The notes under the pieces: generated by a model | Databases searched by the model: none | The model's input: the letters and a program-made list of their open reading frames with translations, nothing else | Told to the model about the DNA's origin: nothing | Made by a program: the position numbers and the translations under genes | Shown: piece after piece, positions 11,190-22,675 of the stretch | Position numbering within the stretch: position 1 is the stretch's first letter | Layout of the letters: each line of letters begins with the position of its first letter | Assembly (NCBI GenBank): GCA_947247005.1 | Contig: OX365953.1 | Span: 315,001-379,000 of the forward strand | DNA from: Spisula solida | Lineage: Eukaryota > Mollusca > Bivalvia > Venerida > Mactridae | DNA: 64,000 nt | Direction: 5' to 3'

Positions 11190-12430
11190 AAGGGAATGAC
11201 ATGGTCTTGTCAGACAAGATTCCAATCACGATCTTGAAGAAACACTCCAAGATACTTGCTCCATGACTTACTGCCATATACCAGCAGTCCATGGATTCTG
11301 GAGATTTACCATCAGATTGGAAGAAAGCGAATGTTGTGCCCATCTTCAAAAAAGGCGACCGAACCAAACCTAAAAACTACAAGCCGGTCTCTTTAACCAC
11401 CGTAGCTAGTAAGATGATGGAACACATTGTGGTCTCACAAATGATGAACCACCTGGACAACAACAACATTCTCCATGAAAACCAACATGGGTTTAGAGCA
11501 AATCACTCGTGTGAGGCACAACTCGTCATGACCACCGATGACATTGCTCGACACCTGGATAAATCTGACCAAGTAGACACGGCTATACTAGACTTCTCTA
11601 AAGCGTTTGATAAAGTGTCACATAGACGGCTATCCCATAAATTGAAGTACTACGGTATCCAGGGCAACACTCAAAGATGCATAAGTAACTTCCTTACCGA
11701 TCGTTTTCAACAAGTGGTAGTGGACAATGACTCATCTCAAAGTTCACCAGTTACATCAGGTGTGCCTCAAGGGACTGTACTCGGACTATCTCTATACCTG
11801 ATATACAATGACATTGGAAACAATATACCATCCAAAATAAGACTATTTGCAGACGACTGTGTGATATACAGACCAATCAACTCTCCAGAAGACAGTCGTC
11901 TATTACAACAAGATCTGGATCAACTTGTTATTTGGGGTGACATCTGGTCAATAGACTTGACTGTAAAAAAATGCTATCATGCAGTTCACGACATCATCAA
12001 AAAAAAAGTTATTTTATGAAAGGCCTAGAACTAGAACAAGTAGAACACAATCCATACCTGGGAGTCGAACTTAGCAACAATCTGAAATTCAACCACCACA
12101 TAAACAACATCACCAAGAGGGCATCAAGCGTCAACCAGTCCGGAGCCCACATCAAGACCAAAAAGGACATATCAAACAGATTAAACAAGTTCAGCGCAAT
12201 GCAGCCCGTTTTGTTCTCAATCAACCATATGCTCAACATAATCCTACCAGCAAAACTGATACAAGTAGCTTGCCGATTGAATATCTACCGCCACACACAC
12301 CTTCTTCCCAAGAACCGTCACATACTGGAACAGACTACCAATATGGCCTAAAATACTTTTTGAGCAAAAGTCAACGTAATTCTGGATCACCCCTTGGACA
12401 TGTAAACAAGATAGCAGTGTTAAACCCGTA
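11190..12430 (+). pseudogene. Non-LTR retrotransposon reverse transcriptase, broken
   Basis: Clear RT domain: SDWKKANVVPIFKKGD (finger), KNYKPVSLTTVASKMMEHI, AILDFSKAFDKVSH (motif A, catalytic Asp), SGVPQGTVLGLSLYLIYNDI (motif B), LFADDCVIY (motif C, catalytic ADD), then a thumb region (NPYLGVELSNNLKFNHHIN) and a later VQRNAARFVLNQP block. It belongs to the CR1/L2/Jockey-type group. It is dead: an in-frame TGA at 11264 precedes the main frame, there is a frameshift around the A-rich stretch at 11998-12006, and another frame change before the VQRNAAR block. No ORF1 or endonuclease domain is present, so the copy is 5'-truncated. Confidence 0.93.
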
Positions 12431-13852
12431 ATAAATCAGAGTTGTATATTTGTATTTAAACTTTGTTCGTATTGACATATGAACATAAAATTACGAGTCG
12501 CTGCTTCCGTCAATGCCCTTTCGAATGGTTGGCAGTAACTGGAGTCGTTTCCATAGAATACACAATGAGCATCGGAGTACGACATTACAGCTTTTAGACA
12601 CAGTTTCTTCGCGATTTCGACTCTTTACTCTTGTCCTGGCTTGTGAATCGAAAGAAGGGTCCCTGAAAATAAAGCGAAAATAGTATTAATCAGCAGCTAG
12701 GTCATTGGAAAACTATGTTGTTATAGAGCTAAATGACAAAGTTGTTGACCGTCTGAAAACAATTTGGATGGGTTTAGTGAGAAAGGGAAATACAAAATGT
12801 ACATGCAATAAGTAGCAATTGATGCATAAATGTACCAATAAGCAACGAGTGAGATAGAAAAGAAACTTGTGCTTCTACTTGTTATTTCTGAAACTGCTCC
12901 CCTACAAAGCATTTCTAAAATAGCTCCCCACATACAGTAGCATTTTTTGATATTTTATAACAATGTCGCGAATACATGCATATCATGACAAAACATGTGT
13001 CTCTCGAGTCGTATAGATATACACTATAATGCATCGCAAGATAGCTTGTCCACAGAATCACTAGAAATGGCAAAGAAACGCACATTTTGGCATGTTTTTG
13101 TGTTTGGCTCCCCAACAAAGCATTGCGTTTTTAGTTTTGGAAATGCGTAGTTGCACTTTCTGACGAAATAATGCGATTTTGGTACATATTTGAAACTGCA
13201 CAATGTTCAGGAGACGGCTCTCATCTTTGTTTCAAGAAAATTCATCCAGTACATGTAATAAGAAAATAAACAGGAAAATGTTACCTGAGTCGAGCGATTT
13301 TCTGCCGGTTTTTTTGACTCGCCAACTTAGCATTTGGTCACGTGGTATGGCCACCTGTTATCTGTTATTCTTCACCGCCATCAATGGCGAACCCCAACAA
13401 GTTTGCTGGGCATATATAATCCATTTATGCATAATACCATCACCACATACATATACACATCAGACAAAACTATGTACAGTTCAGCATACAGTCTATATCA
13501 CAAAGTTCTGTTACAGTAGATTAGGAAACACTCATCGGATTGAGCAACGGCCCTATTTAAACTGAGCCTTGTGGAACCCCGGATGGACAAGTGGTCCAGT
13601 AGTAAGAGCTACTGACTACTGATCCACCCAAAACATAACTAAAATTACTAACATTATTTCGGACGAGACGTTTTAAGCGAGGTCCCGTGTATTTAAGCTT
13701 AATTTACATCGGCACGTAAAAGACCCAGCTAGCGATAAGGGGCATCTTCTGTATCATGCACTATCCCCCAAGAACTAAAATGACTAACATCTTCTGGAGG
13801 CCTCGCCCATATGGATTTCCGGTGGCGATGATAAATAAAAGCAAATAAAAAA
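12431..13852. other. Non-coding stretch with a SINE-like fragment
   Basis: No supported gene. Around 13570-13850 a repeat resembling marine-invertebrate SINEs is visible ('cgtgtatttaagcttaatttac', 'atcggcacgtaaaagaccc', 'aaataaaagcaaataaaa' tail). Short frames at 13203-13565 have no recognisable features. Confidence 0.5.
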
Positions 13853-15030
13853 CCCGGATGGGACTGGGAGAGTGTCAGAAGTGCAGTCGCCAACTACTAC
13901 TCTTTGGGCGGTGCGGCTCTGTAAGAATGGCTCAATCCACCGTGATGCCAGCTCACCCTAACTATAACATCAGATTGTTTACCCCATGCTGATACTGGCT
14001 GAGTAGGTTGTGTTTATCAAAGTGCTTCATGAAGTTTGAGACCAAGATACGAGGAGTGTTCCATATGTATTGTCACTGTCCTTTGCATTTTTCTATGGCA
14101 ATATTTAGAAGGATTCTACGATGACTGTCTAAAAGGTGCATGTTTCTATTTTATATCTGGAAAATTACATAGCCTTTCGTCAACAATTATGTAATTTATT
14201 GAACTTCGAAGAGGATATGCTCGAGTACACTGGCCTTATGTTAATTTTAAGCTAAATTTGTGTCATCTTTGCAGTAGTTGTTTAGAAAAGTAAATGTCTG
14301 TATTCTTTAAACTGCAACATAAGATACGATAACTGGACCCTTATACTTCCAATAGAACTTTAAATCAAAATGAAATTATTTGTTGTCTACGAGTAAGACG
14401 GTCAAAACAAGGGAGATCACTCTAATTTATACCAAATGATGCTTGTCGTTTCACGCACCGATAACTTCATATCAATTGTACTTTGATCGCAAATTCTTCC
14501 CAGAAATCAATGTTGATGGTCAATGGCTTACATACCTGTATGATATGTCAAATTCCAATCAATTAAACTAATCGAACATTTTCATTGAAAAGTAGCATGC
14601 TTTTTTGACTAATTTTGACACTTATTTTCGCGACTTCGAAATGCTCTTATTTTGTTAAAAATGGCAATCAAGTACAGCAAATCATGTTTTTATCGAAGGA
14701 ATTTACAATATTTACGGTATGATAGTTGTGGAATAAGAATATTTCCCGAAAGGAAGTTTTAATCGACAGTAATTCGAACAAAGTCGCAGGGTCTATTACT
14801 AGTCCTTTGAAAAGACAACAGAAACAACATTCCGGTAATTAAATTTTACTGATTTTTTCACGAAATATCGCGGAAATCTTGATGGTTCTAGAAATGTATA
14901 AAGATTTAAAGATATCAACGAATTTCTTTGATTTGTGACACAAGTGACAATACATATTGAACACCCCTCGTATGCTCTAAGAGTTTTGCAACAATTCAAG
15001 AGACACATAATCAAATTTGGCTATATAGGC
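13853..15030 (-). pseudogene. Non-LTR RT fragment split by a mariner-like insertion
   Basis: Reading the minus strand, IVAKLLEH (near 14990) continues across the insertion at 14050-14970 into ILVSNFMKHFDKHNLLSQYQ and HG, the RT finger region. After an internal deletion that removes motif A, it resumes with ELASRWIEPFLQSRTAQRVV and VPSGF, just before motif B. Frameshifts and stops make it a pseudogene. It is a different copy from the LINE at 11190. Confidence 0.82.
14050..14970. mobile_element. Non-autonomous mariner-like element (921 bp)
   Basis: Inverted ends CGAGGAGTGTTCCATATGTA and the mirror of TACATATTGAACACCCCTCG, flanked by TA on both sides (14048-49, 14971-72). CGAGGGGTGTTCAAT-like ends are known from mariner elements. 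No transposase frame. Removing it with one TA restores the LINE reading frame around it. Confidence 0.85.
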
Positions 15031-15703
15031 CTATTAGTATGTATAAGAAGAGAAATTTCCTTATAAGCACTGGTGTCAATTTACTCCCCATTCCGGGTCT
15101 GTGGCCGTCTGTAATATATTGTAGGTATAATTCTCTATTCCCTATCAAAAATATGAAATATTTAATTGAAAATTATACCGGCCATAGACATACTTATCGT
15201 GTTTACACTTACTAGTGAGGTTGCTATCTGTAAACTGAGAAATAAAAATAATGAACAGAATCACGACCAATCAGCAAATTACTCGACATCTGTCCTGGTT
15301 CTACAGCAAACCGTTTACGATGACCTTCGGCAGTGATAGGGTTATATTAAATATCCACCAATCACACCCAGTCTAATCGTTCACTACGGGTAGACGGTTC
15401 ATAACGCACGATGAGACGGTATTTTACCGGTTGAAACACTGACTAAGGTAAGAAAGTCGATTGCCAATTTTTCGATTTAACCTCTACGAAATACCTGCGA
15501 GCTTGAGCGAGCAGGTATATTGGATTGCCTTAAGTAAAAAGTCCATGGAGGGACACGTGACCTGTTCTCGATGGTTTACGATTTCAAAAAAAAATCCAAA
15601 AAAAGATGCATTTTGTAAGAATGTCGTGAACCAGACTAATCAAACCGGTCGTTACAAGATTTCAAATTTTTCTTGAACGAAAATAGATTATCTTACGCAA
15701 AAG

Positions 15704-15817
15704 ATGGCTGACGTATGTCGGCCCGGGCAAGTCGAAATTCTTAGAATGAACTACAAAAGTATCCTTAAAACCCGTCCCTACGATAAAAATATACACGCAA
15801 CTCGATTTAAAAGAGTA
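15704..15817 (+). CDS. Possible first coding exon, unidentified
   Basis: An ATG opens 37 codons (MADVCRPGQVEILRMNYKSI...) that read to AGA|GTATAA, a usable 5' splice donor, followed at once by an in-frame stop. The residue composition looks protein-like, but I recognise no family and the next exon is not certain; 17182-17287 is a candidate. Treat as a hypothesis only. Confidence 0.25.
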
Positions 15818-16932
15818 TAATTAAAACACGAGTTTAGATCGTTTTATCGTTGGATAAATTCTTCGCTAACGTTTCATACTCAACACTTTCGTACGACTCC
15901 TGAATATTTGTTTTCGTACTTAACACAATTCTTACCCGGAACTTCGCTAAATTATTTTTCGGATTTTTTTTAGGATCAGCGGGTAAAATTTGTGCTGGTT
16001 GTTTCCCTTGATAAAATTAACAACATATACAGCTTCTTTAGGTCTCCAGACTCAGAGAATTACCATTTAGTGTTAATGTCTATTCAGAGACTTAAAATTC
16101 TAAATGTCTATTGTCATGGAAATATCGGAATTGGTTAATGATCTTTGATATTGTTGAACACTGAAAACATGTCTTATGATAATACCTTTAATGGACTGAT
16201 ACGAGGTTTTATTTATAAGCATATAAATATTATATGGAACAAGGGAGTCGTAATATGCAATTATGTGTCTTGAAAATTGGTTGTTATACATGAAATTATT
16301 TAACAATTTGTTGATAAATTTCATATGTCAAATTATCGTGCATATAGTTTTCCCAATTTGAAAGCTACCTGCCTATCGCGCTTATTTTTTTCCTAATTTT
16401 GAGATTTTCATGCTTAATTTTATACACATCAGTCGGTACATCATTTGCTCGCAGGAACTATTTGACTTGTTATCTCAGCTTGTATGTATTCCTCATAGTT
16501 TTCGAGAACATTTGCGTCAAATGTGCTAGGAAATAGCGAATTTTACCTACGTTCAGCATTTTACTGTTCTATCTCACTAAAAAAAACTTTAGGGCAAATG
16601 TTTTGTCATGTAATCTTTAAATACATAACGCCACTTTCCGGATAACATTTTACTGTTTCTGATAAGTCTAGAAAGACAAAAAATGGGGTTATGCAAAAAT
16701 CTTGAAATGAACACATGTGCAGACTTTTCCGAGGGAAATATTTTTGAACGCGTGGGTAGCTGGTGTATCAAGTATAACCCTAGTTTTTTCGTGTTTCGAT
16801 GGCTTAAACCTCGGTGAATCGGGTATATTGTAGTACATCATGTATACCCATCATGAAAATGTGAACTTGTTATCTAAACTGCTCGTATTGCACGTGTGTT
16901 TTTATTTGTTAAATGCAAATAAATTGGTTTAC

Positions 16933-17124
16933 CTTTGCAATACTGAGAGAAGTGTACCAGGTCCACATCGAGGTTTTGTCTGGACATGGTTCGATGCGGT
17001 CGGTCTGTGAGTGGATCAGATAGATAATCCGACCCACGTAATTTTCTTCTCCATGCCAATATCTCAGTATCCAGATTTGGATGATACACGTAATGGGTGT
17101 CCTTCTGTGACATGTCAATAGTTG
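16933..17124 (-). CDS. Possible internal exon, unidentified
   Basis: A minus-strand open stretch of 192 nt is bordered by CTGACAG| (acceptor) and AAAG|GTAAAC (donor) and encodes a plausible soluble segment (DMSQKDTHYVYHPNLDTEIL, then AWRRKLRGSDYLSDPL and TDRPHRTMSRQNLDVDLVHF). Base composition is richer in GC than its surroundings. I do not recognise the family. The frame stays open further upstream to about 17317 but loses protein-like character there. Confidence 0.35.
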
Positions 17125-17181
17125 CTGTCAGATGGTTACGAATATGTTGTGTATTAATAAGTGTTTTAATATAATTTCTAG

Positions 17182-17287
17182 ATTGGTGAACTGCACACCG
17201 TGACGAAGACGGAGTGCAGACTGCACATGAAGGCGATAACTGGTCAGGAAGTGGTCCATACGACTCCTGGTTATACAGGGTACAGAG
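17182..17287 (+). CDS. Possible exon with a PGYTGY motif, unidentified
   Basis: After TTTCTAG a plus-strand frame reads 58 codons to a stop at 17356. It contains GQEVVHTTPGYTGYR, and GAG|GTAGT at 17287 could be a donor. PGYTGY-like motifs occur in ciliary microtubule inner proteins of the CIMIP2/FAM166 type, but nothing else supports that name. It lies opposite other minus-strand frames, so both cannot be equally real. Confidence 0.25.
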
Positions 17288-17426
17288 GTAGTCCGTTTTA
17301 TAAGAATAGAAAAACATTTCAATTCGTTTCTAGATTTTCTGCCATATATGGAGAATAGGATTATCAGATGCAGAAATATAAAGTATTCGTGCCAGACTCC
17401 TCATGAAGGGACTGTGGGTTCTAATA

Positions 17427-18168
17427 CACTCGGCAAAACTTATAAGTACACACGTCGTTTTATCGTTATAACTTTTTTATTTTTTATTATTTTTGCATTA
17501 AATTTTGTGTACATGGTATTGACTGTCAATGGACTGGATAAATAAAGTTTTTTCTACAAAATTAAATACAGCGGTTCATTGAATCATGAAACGTCAAAAA
17601 CCGTAAAATGGCCGTGAAATTGACGCGTATTTGCAAATTATTTTTATGTAAGGTAAATTTGAATTTAAGATTTATTGTCAAATTAAAAAAAACACAAAAT
17701 AATTCGATTTTTCAAACAACAACATGGTGTTTTTTTTACTTTTAAACATATTTTTTATTGTTATGGTCAAGGGGAGTTAACCATGTTCTAAATTTCATTT
17801 TTTATCAGAAGATGATATTTTTAAACCTAAAGTGTGCTTGTTCCTATCATTGTTTTCTTTATTACTGTGTCCGTGATAGAAACATAGACTTGAAACCGTA
17901 CTGTATCAGCGCAGCGGGGCCATATGTGCATTAGCTACCTGACAATTTCCGGATGAACACACGGCATTATTGTGTTTTTTTAGATTCTGCTGTTGGCATC
18001 ATTAGTTTATTCTGTTTGTGACAATTTAAATCAGATGTTAAAAACATTGATTGTATTGTAACTCTACATATCCAATTTACATATGTTGAAATTTTCAGCA
18101 CGATCATGCACGCATTGACGGAGCTATGGGCAAATAAACAAGTGTGTACTTATAAGTTTTGCCGAGTG
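17427..18168. mobile_element. Tc1/mariner-type MITE (742 bp)
   Basis: Near-perfect inverted ends of about 27 bp (CACTCGGCAAAACTTATAAG at the left and its complement at 18149-18168), flanked by TA at 17425-26 and 18169-70. AT-rich interior without a transposase frame. Sits immediately 5' of the zinc-finger exon of element 1, where an intron would lie. Confidence 0.88.
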
Positions 18169-18329
18169 TAGTAGTATACCTTCCGTGGAATTTGTCTGTG
18201 ACCTTTACAATGCATAAGGTGATAAATCGGGTGGCATGATATACTAGTACATTTTAAAGCAATCATTATCATATGAAAACGTTTGCTTATTTATTAATGT
18301 ATCTGTATAATGCCATTTTACATAATTAG

Positions 18330-18674
18330 GTGATGACAAAGGGACACATACGTTATTTGATGAGCCTGAACCTTCGACCAGCAGTGTCGGCTTTCCATCA
18401 CCCCAGCCGAAAAGGAATGCAGAACCATCAGTGTCTGTGTCAATTACTACCAGAAAGGGCAGTAAGCGGCGTGCGTCTGAGGTCACGTGTAGCAACGTAT
18501 TATTGTAAAGTGTGTGGTAAACAATATGAGGACACTATGGAAATCTGGGTTGGTTGTTCACAACCTTCCTGTGAGTACTGGGCAGAGGCAACGTGCCTTG
18601 GATTCTTTTGTAGGACTGAAACCCAATTAAATGGTATAAAGTTTTATTGTCTAGCACACAGAGTCCAGCATTGA
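18330..18674 (+). pseudogene. Element 1: PHD-like zinc-finger exon, frameshifted
   Basis: After TTAG| the exon reads in one frame GDDKGTHTLFDEPEPSTSSV... to SKRRASEVTC, then needs a frameshift to enter YYCKVCGKQYEDTMEIWVGC SQPSCEYWAEATC...YCLAH and a TGA at 18672. The Cys/His pattern (CxxC, Cx4C, Yx-W, C, CxxH) matches the last exon of the gene at 38602-40018, including its phase and Ser/Pro-rich lead. One ligand His of that copy (WLHAEC) is Glu here (WAEATC). No MADS-like exon is visible upstream; the MITE and unrelated sequence lie there. Its 3' end converges with the transposase-like gene, about 40 bp away. Confidence 0.75.
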
Positions 18675-18710
18675 AATAAAAATTGTAAATTAGCAAATAA
18701 GATTGTTTAA

Positions 18711-20682
18711 TTTTTACCTTGAAGTTGCCAATTGTTTTGAAGCTTCTACAAGCAGTCTACCAGCGCATTTCCGTCGCCATACCAGGTGGCATCATCATCT
18801 TTAACCTTCTGTTCACTGCTTCCAAGACGAAATCGGCGCCTTCGCCTTTGCTCGAATCCGTACTCACTGTGAATGCTTCATTATATTGTATAAATTGTTT
18901 TACTGTTTCAGTTGCTAAGCAACGTGTTCTTATGTCTGGGTAATCAATTTCCTGGTAATTTGTTTGATTAAATCCATAAAATAAATTTGTAAACTTTGTC
19001 CTCGCATTCAACATGACTTCACTGTTGTTACGCCTGATTGCTGCGCGAAACAGATAAAGGGCAAACATATATGTGAAGACTGTTTCCAGCATAAATTTGT
19101 AATTAGGATCTTTAACTTCGTTTAACCAGGTACTACTTATTCAAAGACGGCACTATATTGTTTTTATGACACCCAGTTATGAAAGGAATGAGTAACTCTT
19201 TACCAGTCCCAAATAAGAATATGTTTAATATTTGCCATGATTTGTGGTGGTCGGTGGCTTTGCTACAACAAGTTTGTGCCCATGTAGATGTGTATCCTAG
19301 CATTTTTGCTATGTCACTTAGGCACACTTCCCATAGCAGCTTGAACATGCTTTTTGTCATATCTATTTCATAATGGCCCAAACCTGGTTGTAAAAGAATG
19401 GCGTGTAAATGTTCGTGTTCATGAATTATGTGTTGGGCTAAAATGTAAGGGAGCCCATCACATCCCAAAACAGTCCATTTCCTTGCATTACCTATACACA
19501 CATACTGTTCATTAGTTGTTCCAGTACACTTTTAACAGCCTGAGTTGAACATGCATTTTTCATACAAGGTTCACCAACGGTAACCTCCGGGGCTGATGCA
19601 TTGTGAAAATGTTCAACAAACTTATAAGGGTTCGTTGATGTACATCCTTTACCTGAATTCTGTTCCTCCATAATGTTGTTACCGGATGAAACTTCTTCAA
19701 ATACATGTACATCATTCAACAACTTGAAGATGCAGGCATCCGGGAAATATGTTATGGGTTCAACTGCATTGTCATTAACATATAAGCATCTGCTAGGATG
19801 GAGATCACCATTAAATTGAAGTGTAGTACACTTTGGTGGTTTAATGTGAATAACAGAAGTAATCACGCTAACGTTTACCTTAGAATCATACCTGACTCTC
19901 CAGTTCCTTGACATAATCTGCTCGTTATCAAAATATGTGATGAGATCATTTCTCGGATTTGGGCAAGGTACTGGCGTATCTGAAAGTTCTTGGAAAAATG
20001 TTCGTTTACAATAATATGACCCTGCTGGCATTACAGAAGGTATCACCTGGGTAATACTTTTACTGCCTCCAAAAAAGTATCACACAAGGTTCACACAGAA
20101 AAGTAATGGGGTAACTGTATGACTGTTTACCACTGACATTAAGCAATCTACGGCCGCCAACAAGGCAATTTTACCTTTCAGTGTTCCTTTGTAGCCTGTT
20201 ATCCCACTCAAAAATGTCATTAATTTAATACTTCATTCTTTTCTAACAAAGACCTATCAATGTCAAAATCATCCAAGTCATGTTTATAAGTTCCTAACTT
20301 GCTATCAACATACGTACTAAAATCTTTAGACTGAGATTTGCTTATGGCGTCAGTTATTTGCTTCAGTTCTTGTGAAATATATTTTCCCATTTCAATATTA
20401 TTAACCTATAGTATCTTCTTCAACACTATCATTTGTACCTAGTTTCCGTTTTTTCCGTGAATCGAAGGTGAGGAAGGACACATTTCATTACTGGCACTTT
20501 TAGTACTAAAATGTGATGCACATGCTGTACATAAATACCTAGCTCTCTCTCTGAGAGTAAATTCTCCTTTTTGAGAAATTCTACAATGGAATTATTGAAA
20601 GGCCTCTGTCTTAAATCTTTCAAGGAAACACGCTCGCTGCTGGTCTCGGAAATTTCTAAGTGCTTAGCACAACCACGCATGT
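18711..20682 (-). pseudogene. Element 1: transposase-like protein, decayed
   Basis: The minus strand carries, in order, homologues of all parts of the 693-aa protein at 41089-43505: an N-terminal part (GCAKHLEISETS..., then RYLCTACASHF after a frameshift), a middle part (MTFLSGITGYKGTLKGKIAL), FDNEQIMSRNWRVRYDSKV, WTVLGCDGLPY, LQPGLGHYEIDMTKSMFKLL, TDHHKSWQIL, and the end GEGADFVLEAVNRRL with PPGMATEMRW. Stops and frameshifts split it into at least five frames, including a TAG where the other copy has Leu after the RW motif. It lacks the C2H2 finger present between GCDG and PGLGH in the other copy. Confidence 0.85.
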
Positions 20683-20710
20683 TATTTAAATTAACATGCG
20701 TGGCACAACC
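20667..20710. repeat. Hairpin flanked by direct repeat
   Basis: GCACAACC, then ACGCATGTTA-TTTAAAT-TAACATGCGT, then G and GCACAACC again. The hairpin overlaps the apparent start of the element-1 transposase-like gene. Confidence 0.7.
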
Positions 20711-22675
20711 GCATCTTTTCTAAGCTCATCCTTCTACTGAGTCTGTACACGTAGACGTAAACAATAAAAACGGATTTCCTGTATATAGACGGTACTAAAT
20801 AATTCTATTACCCCAAAGGATCAATCATAAACACGCCTGTTACTTTTAAATTACGAATTTCCAAATGTAGGCCCTCATACCAGGAGCTGGGATACGTGTA
20901 GATCTATTGCATTTATTTGGAGAAATTCAGCTGCAATTATACGTATAACCTACCGCAATTTATAACACCAAAAGTAATGCGTCAGCTAAAAATAACAAGC
21001 TATATTTTCAAATAATAGCTTAAATCATTGCTTTTATGTCTCTGGATACGTTGTAGTATGAATTCCGCAAGTTTATGAAAAATGCAAGTTTCGCTTCCGC
21101 TTCCGGTTTAGACTTGCGAAATTCACTGTACAGTTTATGAGATGCGTAAGTCGTGAGAATTGCAAGTTTTACTTCGATTATCGCTGAATTGTTTTTTAAC
21201 CCCCCACCCATCAAAATTTCTATCTATCCCTGATTCTCGTATCGTCGTGCTTTCTCGAATTTTCGGCAAGCATCAACACTTCATTTCTGAGTTATGATTT
21301 TGAATTATTTTGATAGTTTTAACAGATATTAGTAGATTTCCACAAAAATGCATCAGATTCGGGCAAAAAACGAAAATTTTCGAAAAACCAACACAAATGG
21401 CGTACATTTCAAAAAGGGAAAACAACCCATATTATTCTTGCTCAAACTTTTTTTGACTGGTTTTCAACCACACATGAAAATTTACACGTGTGCCTGAAGA
21501 ATAATTCTACAAATTGTGTCCCATATAAAGTTTGTAAGAGTACCAGTCGAGGCACAATACGAAAATGACGACTATACGAGAAAGTGCTCTTGAACTCAGA
21601 TTATAGAGGTCACGTGATGTGATGCTAAAAATAGACCATACAAGTTATTTTTTCGTGTTTTTGTTGATTGCATGTTTTGCTTATGTGGATAGGTCATATT
21701 TATCTCTAATTTAAATAATTCAAAAAGTTTTTTAAAACCCTTTAAAATAAGTTTTGTGCTTAGATGCCCGACAATAGGGAACAACAGGATATAGAATCTT
21801 GATCTTATTTGATAACGGATATATAATTAAACATTAGATCGCTCATTGTATTGAATTTTAATTGATGGGCGCGCTTGGATCGTATATATAACCACAGGAA
21901 CTTGCATTTCACTAAATCACAAAATCGCTCGAAAATTAAATTAATATTTGATGATTTTCGACCGTTGGTTGATTTTTTATTTGGTAAAAAACGGGATATT
22001 TTAAACTTACTTTTACTCGGAACGGATTTTTACTCGTCGCCGTGGATTTAATAATTAGGGTACCGTGATGAATGTTGTATAAATAGACAAACATATATCT
22101 CTGCTTCATTACAAGCTTTAAATATTTAAAATCGGATAATAGATACTAAAATTATGAGGTCTTACATAAAGTAGGGTAGAATTTGACTAGTGCGTTTTAC
22201 GCTTACCGCGGCAACATCCTTAATCGGCCGATCGATATGTATAAGCGGCAGCATATTTACCAATTTTACATACGTGAATATAGAGTGTCATATACATTTA
22301 ATTAACGTGCGTGGCCTACTTAACTACTTAAATATATATTTTAATAGTACAGTAGGCCTAGTGAATTTTTTTTTTCAAATTATAAATGCAAGTTCCTGTG
22401 ATATAACGGACCTTGTATACGTCCGTTCAGGCACCATGGTGGTTTAATAATTCGTATAAATTCATGTTTTGTACTTCGATGGATTTGAAGTTTTGGCAGA
22501 TGATTTTTTGCTTTCATTTAAATTTCTTTAATTAAAATTCAACCATCTTTAGCATTCAGAACAAAAAATACATGGGCGGCCCCATGCAACACATATTCGG
22601 GGGGGTCTAATAATAATAATAACGACTTTATTTATTGTGGATGGCATATTTGGTTCTGGACCAATTTTCAATATG
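20711..22675. other. Non-coding stretch, nothing recognised
   Basis: AT-rich sequence with short unsupported frames. The right boundary of element 1 should lie here or just upstream, but I could not find a terminal repeat. Confidence 0.5.

Larger units (their letters stand above)
15031..17426. other. Mostly non-coding stretch
   Basis: Apart from the three tentative exons listed, I see no gene here. A short hairpin (ACCTGC...GCAGGT) is near 15494-15515. Confidence 0.4.

Noticed and set aside
13203..13565. 120-codon frame
   Set aside because: Low-complexity, overlaps another frame, and no family resemblance or splice logic.
17182..17287. Naming this exon CIMIP2/FAM166
   Set aside because: Only the PGYTGY string supports it; the other expected motifs are not seen.
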